Positions 60,960-64,000 of a DNA stretch of 64,000 nt are shown here, piece by piece. The notes under the pieces are model-generated. The model saw only the letters and a list, made by a program, of their open reading frames with translations. It had not been told where the DNA came from and made no database searches. Source of the stretch: JAPPHA01 sp963662815 (lineage in GTDB: Bacteria; Pseudomonadota; Alphaproteobacteria; Rhodobacterales; Rhodobacteraceae); assembly GCA_963662815.2 (NCBI GenBank), contig CAXXWA010000041.1, forward strand, positions 62,001 to 126,000. Direction: 5' to 3'. Position numbers and translations under genes: made by a program. Position 1 is the first letter of the stretch; every line of letters starts with the position of its first letter.

Positions 60960-61832
60960 TCACACGGCCAGTATCATCGAGCCATGCCCGCCGCCGCCGA
61001 ACTGCTCGATCCGGTCCATGAATACAGCCAGAAGTGCTTCGTACTGCGCCTCGATAACCCGAAGCGGTTCGTAGTCGTCGGGGTTGTCCCGGTGATACGT
61101 GGCGAACCCGTCGATGAAGGCGTGTTTGAGCTGTGTCGAAATGTTGATCTTGGCACAGCCGCGGGCGATCGATTTCGCGAAAACGTCGTCGGCCAGCCCA
61201 GTGCCTCCATGCAAGGCCAGCGGCTTGCCCGTGCGCCGATGAATTTCCTCGATCCGGTCAAATGCAACGTTCGGTTGACCCGAGTAGTAGCCGTGCGCCG
61301 TGCCGATGGCGGGCGCGAACACCGCAAGGTCCAGATCGCGGCAAAAACGCACTGCCTCATCGACTTCCGTGAGATGGGCATCGCGCGCATCGACAAAAAT
61401 GTCGTCCTCAACACCGACGATCCGGCCCAGCTCCGCCTCCACGCCCATCCCGGCTGCCGCCGCCATTGTTACGACTTCGCGGGACATGGCCAGGTTCTCT
61501 TCGAAGGGCAGGGCCGAGGCATCGATCATCACGTCGGTCCAGCCATAATCGATGCAGCCGCGAATGACGTCGAGATCCTTACAGTGGTCGAGGTGTAATG
61601 AAATCGGTACGCTCGTGTCGGCGGCCAGTTCCTTGATCCATCCGGCGCATGCAGCATGCCCCCAGTACTCAACTGTCTTCACCGAAGTCTGCAGAATAAC
61701 GGGCGCGTCCAGCGCCGCTGCGGCGTCAACCATGGCCCTTGCGGAATTGTAGTCAACAGGATTGAACGCTGCCACACCATAGCCGCCGGCGACGGCATGC
61801 GGCAGGATCTGCTTCATACTTGTCAGTGGCAT
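60960..61832 (-). CDS. Class II fructose/tagatose-bisphosphate-type aldolase
   Basis: A 290-residue zinc aldolase. Zinc and catalytic blocks are SLHLDHCKDLDVI, VMIDASALPFEENLAMSREVV, GMGVEAELGRIVG, FAPAIGTAHGYYSGQPNVAF and LALHGGTGLADDVF, closing with KINISTQLKHAF. Family members split ketose 1,6-bisphosphates or ketose phosphates into DHAP and an aldehyde. As first gene of an operon with HAD and alcohol dehydrogenase genes, divergent from a LysR gene, it probably cleaves a phosphorylated or phosphonylated keto-sugar. ATG 61832 is used; ATG 61817 (MKQILPHA) is also possible. A broken second copy lies at 57987-58078. Confidence 0.85.
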   Translation of the reverse strand: MPLTSMKQILPHAVAGGYGVAAFNPVDYNSARAMVDAAAALDAPVILQTSVKTVEYWGHAACAGWIKELAADTSVPISLHLDHCKDLDVIRGCIDYGWTDVMIDASALPFEENLAMSREVVTMAAAAGMGVEAELGRIVGVEDDIFVDARDAHLTEVDEAVRFCRDLDLAVFAPAIGTAHGYYSGQPNVAFDRIEEIHRRTGKPLALHGGTGLADDVFAKSIARGCAKINISTQLKHAFIDGFATYHRDNPDDYEPLRVIEAQYEALLAVFMDRIEQFGGGGHGSMILAV

Positions 61833-62082
61833 GGTAACATCCGGCCTCGGAGTTATCGGTGAACGATCCCGGAGAAACCGGCAATCGGAACGTTCGGATC
61901 GTCAGCGTCAGTCCGGCGCGTTGTTTTGTGCGGCAAGATGACGCTGTTCAGTTCAGCTCGGTTGCTGGCCATCGTCACGCCGCCGGTTCCATGTCATCGC
62001 AGGGCTCGAATTCAATGCAGGCTAGCATTCGGCCTGATATCTGGTAAAATTGGAAAACTTGGGCATTCCATCGATTTGATCA

Positions 62083-62961
62083 ATGTATCAAAAGTGGCTT
62101 GAAGCGTTCCATCATGTCGCGACCGAGGGCAGCTTCACCCGTGCGGCGCAGAAACTTAACGTGGGGCAGCCGACCATTTCATCACACGTGGGCAACTTGG
62201 AAGCGCGGTTCGGCGTCGAACTGTTCCACCGCAGGGGTCGGTCCATCAGGCTGACTTCGGCAGGCCGGACCTTGCATCGCATCACCCACGACCTCCACGG
62301 CCACACGCAGGAAGCCATCGCCTATCTCAATGCGGTCAAGAATCTCGAGATTGGCGAACTCAGATTCAGTGCGGTCGGTCCCTATGATGTCATGGAACTT
62401 CTCGTAGCCTTTCGTGAGCAACGCCCCAGCATCAATTGTTCCGTTCGCCTTGGACTGATCGAGGACGTCATGAACGATCTGGAGGAGTTCAGGGCCGACA
62501 TCGGACTTGTCGGACGCGACTGCGCCAGCGACACCATTCATTCGGTGTTCTACAACCGGCACAGGATTTTCGTGGTCGTGAACCGGCGGCACAGGCTGGC
62601 GCGGAGACGCAATATTCGGCTGCAGGAACTTGAGGGCGAGGACATGATAGTCCGCACCGCCAGTTCCACGACCCAGGAGGCCTTCAACAGCGCAGCGACC
62701 ACGCGAGGCGTGACGCTGGAACCGGTCTTTGAGATCGAGAGCCGCGAGGGTCTGCGTGAAGCGATCATCCGCGGACTCGGCATCGGCGTCATTTCCGAGA
62801 CGGAATTTGCGCCGCATCCAGAACTGCGACCGCTATTGGTCACTGATTCCGAGATGTTTACGCGCGCCTATATCACCTGCCTGAAATCGCGTCGCAACCG
62901 GCCATTGATCCAGGATTTCCTGGAGTTTGCCACTTCGATCATAGACGGTTGGGAGAAGTAG
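62083..62961 (+). CDS. LysR-family regulator, aminoethylphosphonate-type
   Basis: A 292-residue LysR regulator. The N-terminal helix-turn-helix is WLEAFHHVATEGSFTRAAQKLNVGQPTISSHVGNLEARFGVELFHRRGRSI. The effector domain has IGELRFSAVGPYDVMELLVAFREQRP and DIGLVGRDCASDTI. The combination of the GQPTIS recognition helix and AVGPYDVMELL resembles the LysR group that accompanies 2-aminoethylphosphonate catabolism. It is divergent from the aldolase operon across 250 bp and is the obvious regulator of it. The family assignment to LysR is firm; the phosphonate link is moderate. Confidence 0.87.
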   Translation: MYQKWLEAFHHVATEGSFTRAAQKLNVGQPTISSHVGNLEARFGVELFHRRGRSIRLTSAGRTLHRITHDLHGHTQEAIAYLNAVKNLEIGELRFSAVGPYDVMELLVAFREQRPSINCSVRLGLIEDVMNDLEEFRADIGLVGRDCASDTIHSVFYNRHRIFVVVNRRHRLARRRNIRLQELEGEDMIVRTASSTTQEAFNSAATTRGVTLEPVFEIESREGLREAIIRGLGIGVISETEFAPHPELRPLLVTDSEMFTRAYITCLKSRRNRPLIQDFLEFATSIIDGWEK

Positions 62962-63099
62962 CCGCGCGCCGTCCGCGCCTATTTGGGCTTGGCCACCACG
63001 GTTCGCGTCGAGGCCGATACGCCTTCGGTAATCCGAACCAAGACAACGATGAAGAGCAGGGTTGCATTTGATCGGCCTTCGGCGGTTGGTCCAATTTTG

Positions 63100-63200
63100 A
63101 TTGTTAGTGGATGACCGGCCTGTGGTCCATCGGCGAAGCTTTCTGGAGCGGGCGGTAGGTATCCCAGGGCGCTATGTGGCCTGGCGGCAGCAGTTCTCAA
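63100..63200 (-). pseudogene. IS3-family transposase C-terminal scrap
   Basis: The minus strand contains AAARPHSALGYLPPAPESFA and DG, the classic NxxRPHSxLGYxxPxxF end of IS3 OrfB. Neither the catalytic core nor the element end is present. With the fragment at 57838 it brackets the phosphonate-like cluster, and both pieces may come from one element or one subgroup. Confidence 0.7.
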
Positions 63201-63402
63201 TATGGATTTCTTGACGTATAAAGCGTTGTAATCACGTTCTTTTATTTCATGCGGTGAACTGTTTTGCATTGCGTCGTGCCAGCCCTCCCGGAGGGCCGGA
63301 AGTGATTCGAAAATGCAACACACGTTGATTTTCAACGATTTTTTCAGGAATTCCGCCTCACGGGGATTCACGCCACGGCAATTCCGTGATTCCTCCCTCC
63401 CC

Positions 63403-64000
63403 ATGAAGTTGCTCGGCGGACATCTCACCCGCCTGCGGGAATGCTGCGCCACCATGCTCGACCCGCGCAGCGGCAAGAACTGTCAGTATTCCATGATCGA
63501 CGTCGGCATGGCAGCTTTTTCCGTGTTCTTCACCAAGTCGCCCTCCTTTCTCGCCCATCAGAAGTTGCTCGCCGAACGCCGCGGTCTCTCGAACTGCCTC
63601 ACCCTCTTCGGAATGAAGAAGATCCCATCCGACAACCAGATACGGAACCTCCTCGACCCGGTGCCGCCGGAACACTTCGACCCGGTCTTCATCGACGTCG
63701 CCAGGGACCTCGACAATCGCGGCGCCCTGGCCGCGCTGCGCAGCCGCCGGAGCGGCCTCGACCACAAGACCCTGATCGCCCTCGATGGGACGGAATGCTT
63801 CAACTCCTGCAAGATCGGCTGCCCGAACTGCTCGAGCCGGACGCACAACAAGGGAACCGATGACGAGATGGTCGAGAACTGCCACATGGTCCTTGGTGCC
63901 GCCATCGTCGGCCCTGGACAGGTCGCGGCGGTGCCGTTGCCGGTGGAGATCATCAGGCCGCAGGACGGGTCGAAGAAGCAGGACTGCGAACGCAATGCCG
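63403..64000 (+). CDS. DDE transposase, incomplete at the window end
   Basis: An open frame from ATG 63403 runs off the window after 199 codons. It reads MKLLGGHLTRLRECCATMLD, then PRSGKNCQYSMIDVGMAAFS, FFTKSPSFLAHQKLLAERRG, FGMKKIPSDNQIRNLLDPVP, then LIALDGTECFNSCKIGCPNC and SSRTHNKG. This matches a widespread transposase type with DNQIRNLLDP and the catalytic ALDGT(E/Q)xF block, followed by paired Cys. I cannot assign the IS family with certainty. A stop lies shortly upstream in frame, so the start is constrained to this area. Confidence 0.75.
   Translation, partial: MKLLGGHLTRLRECCATMLDPRSGKNCQYSMIDVGMAAFSVFFTKSPSFLAHQKLLAERRGLSNCLTLFGMKKIPSDNQIRNLLDPVPPEHFDPVFIDVARDLDNRGALAALRSRRSGLDHKTLIALDGTECFNSCKIGCPNCSSRTHNKGTDDEMVENCHMVLGAAIVGPGQVAAVPLPVEIIRPQDGSKKQDCERNA

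Noticed and set aside
1..64000. rRNA, tRNA, prophage, conjugation or CRISPR-Cas loci
   Set aside because: Looked for in all gene-free stretches; no supporting sequence was seen by eye.

Overview
The window looks like a piece of a GC-rich alphaproteobacterial chromosome (Rhodospirillales/Rhodobacterales-like by gene style). It is rich in binding-protein-dependent importers, small catabolic operons and decaying insertion sequences. That mix of transporter-rich catabolic blocks separated by IS graveyards, with many frameshifted genes, suits a host-associated or recently bottlenecked lineage. The taxonomic and lifestyle reading is inference. No rRNA, tRNA, CRISPR array or prophage was seen.

Layout. 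1-1945: a double-frameshifted IS630-type transposase and an intact IS5-type element. 2006-9129: a divergent ROK regulator and a six-gene operon encoding an Ugp/CUT1-type ABC importer, a 2H phosphoesterase and an inositol-monophosphatase-like enzyme. 9130-10413: non-coding, with a copy of an ISNCY end and a perfect 32-bp palindrome. 10414-18367: two SDR dehydrogenases, an old-yellow-enzyme reductase, a DapA/NAL-type aldolase, a DAO-type FAD oxidase and a polar amino-acid ABC importer. 18368-21483: a decayed zone with a frameshifted small membrane protein, two damaged toxin-antitoxin loci and a transposase scrap. 21608-28073 (minus): a six-gene operon with a two-subunit glycine-dehydrogenase-like PLP enzyme, an ATP-NAD-kinase/AcoX-like protein, a polysaccharide-deacetylase-fold hydrolase, a SnoaL-like protein and an SDR. 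28706-36597: a frameshifted FMN reductase, an FMO-like flavoprotein, an octopine/nopaline-dehydrogenase-like enzyme and a complete spermidine/putrescine-type importer.

36830-38690 holds IS4 and ISNCY remnants. 38920-40466 is an AT-richer scrap with a fumarylacetoacetase-like gene and the tail of an aldehyde dehydrogenase. 40640-41629 encodes a beta-propeller protein. 42140-54124 (plus) is a run comprising an MmgE/PrpD tail, a truncated MttB-family methyltransferase, a phytoene-desaturase-like flavoprotein, a nitrilase-fold amidase, a small conserved-looking protein, a ThDP enzyme, a HisC-like aminotransferase and a CUT1 sugar importer. 54466-56287 is a nest of IS110 fragments. 56863-62961 is a phosphonate-catabolism-like cluster: a class II aldolase, an HAD-IA phosphatase, a zinc alcohol dehydrogenase and a phosphonatase-like HAD, divergent from a LysR regulator, plus a nonsense-mutated HAD-IIA gene and a truncated second aldolase copy. 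IS3 fragments lie on both sides of it. The window ends inside another transposase.

How it fits together: there are four complete ABC importers (two CUT1, one polar amino-acid, one polyamine-type), each with a strong hairpin between the binding-protein gene and the first permease gene. Each sits with enzymes that could process the imported compound. The themes are small organic phosphates or phosphonates (2H phosphoesterase, IMPase, HAD enzymes) and nitrogen-containing small molecules (opine-type dehydrogenase, DAO oxidase, split glycine dehydrogenase, MttB, amidase). Substrates cannot be fixed from sequence alone.
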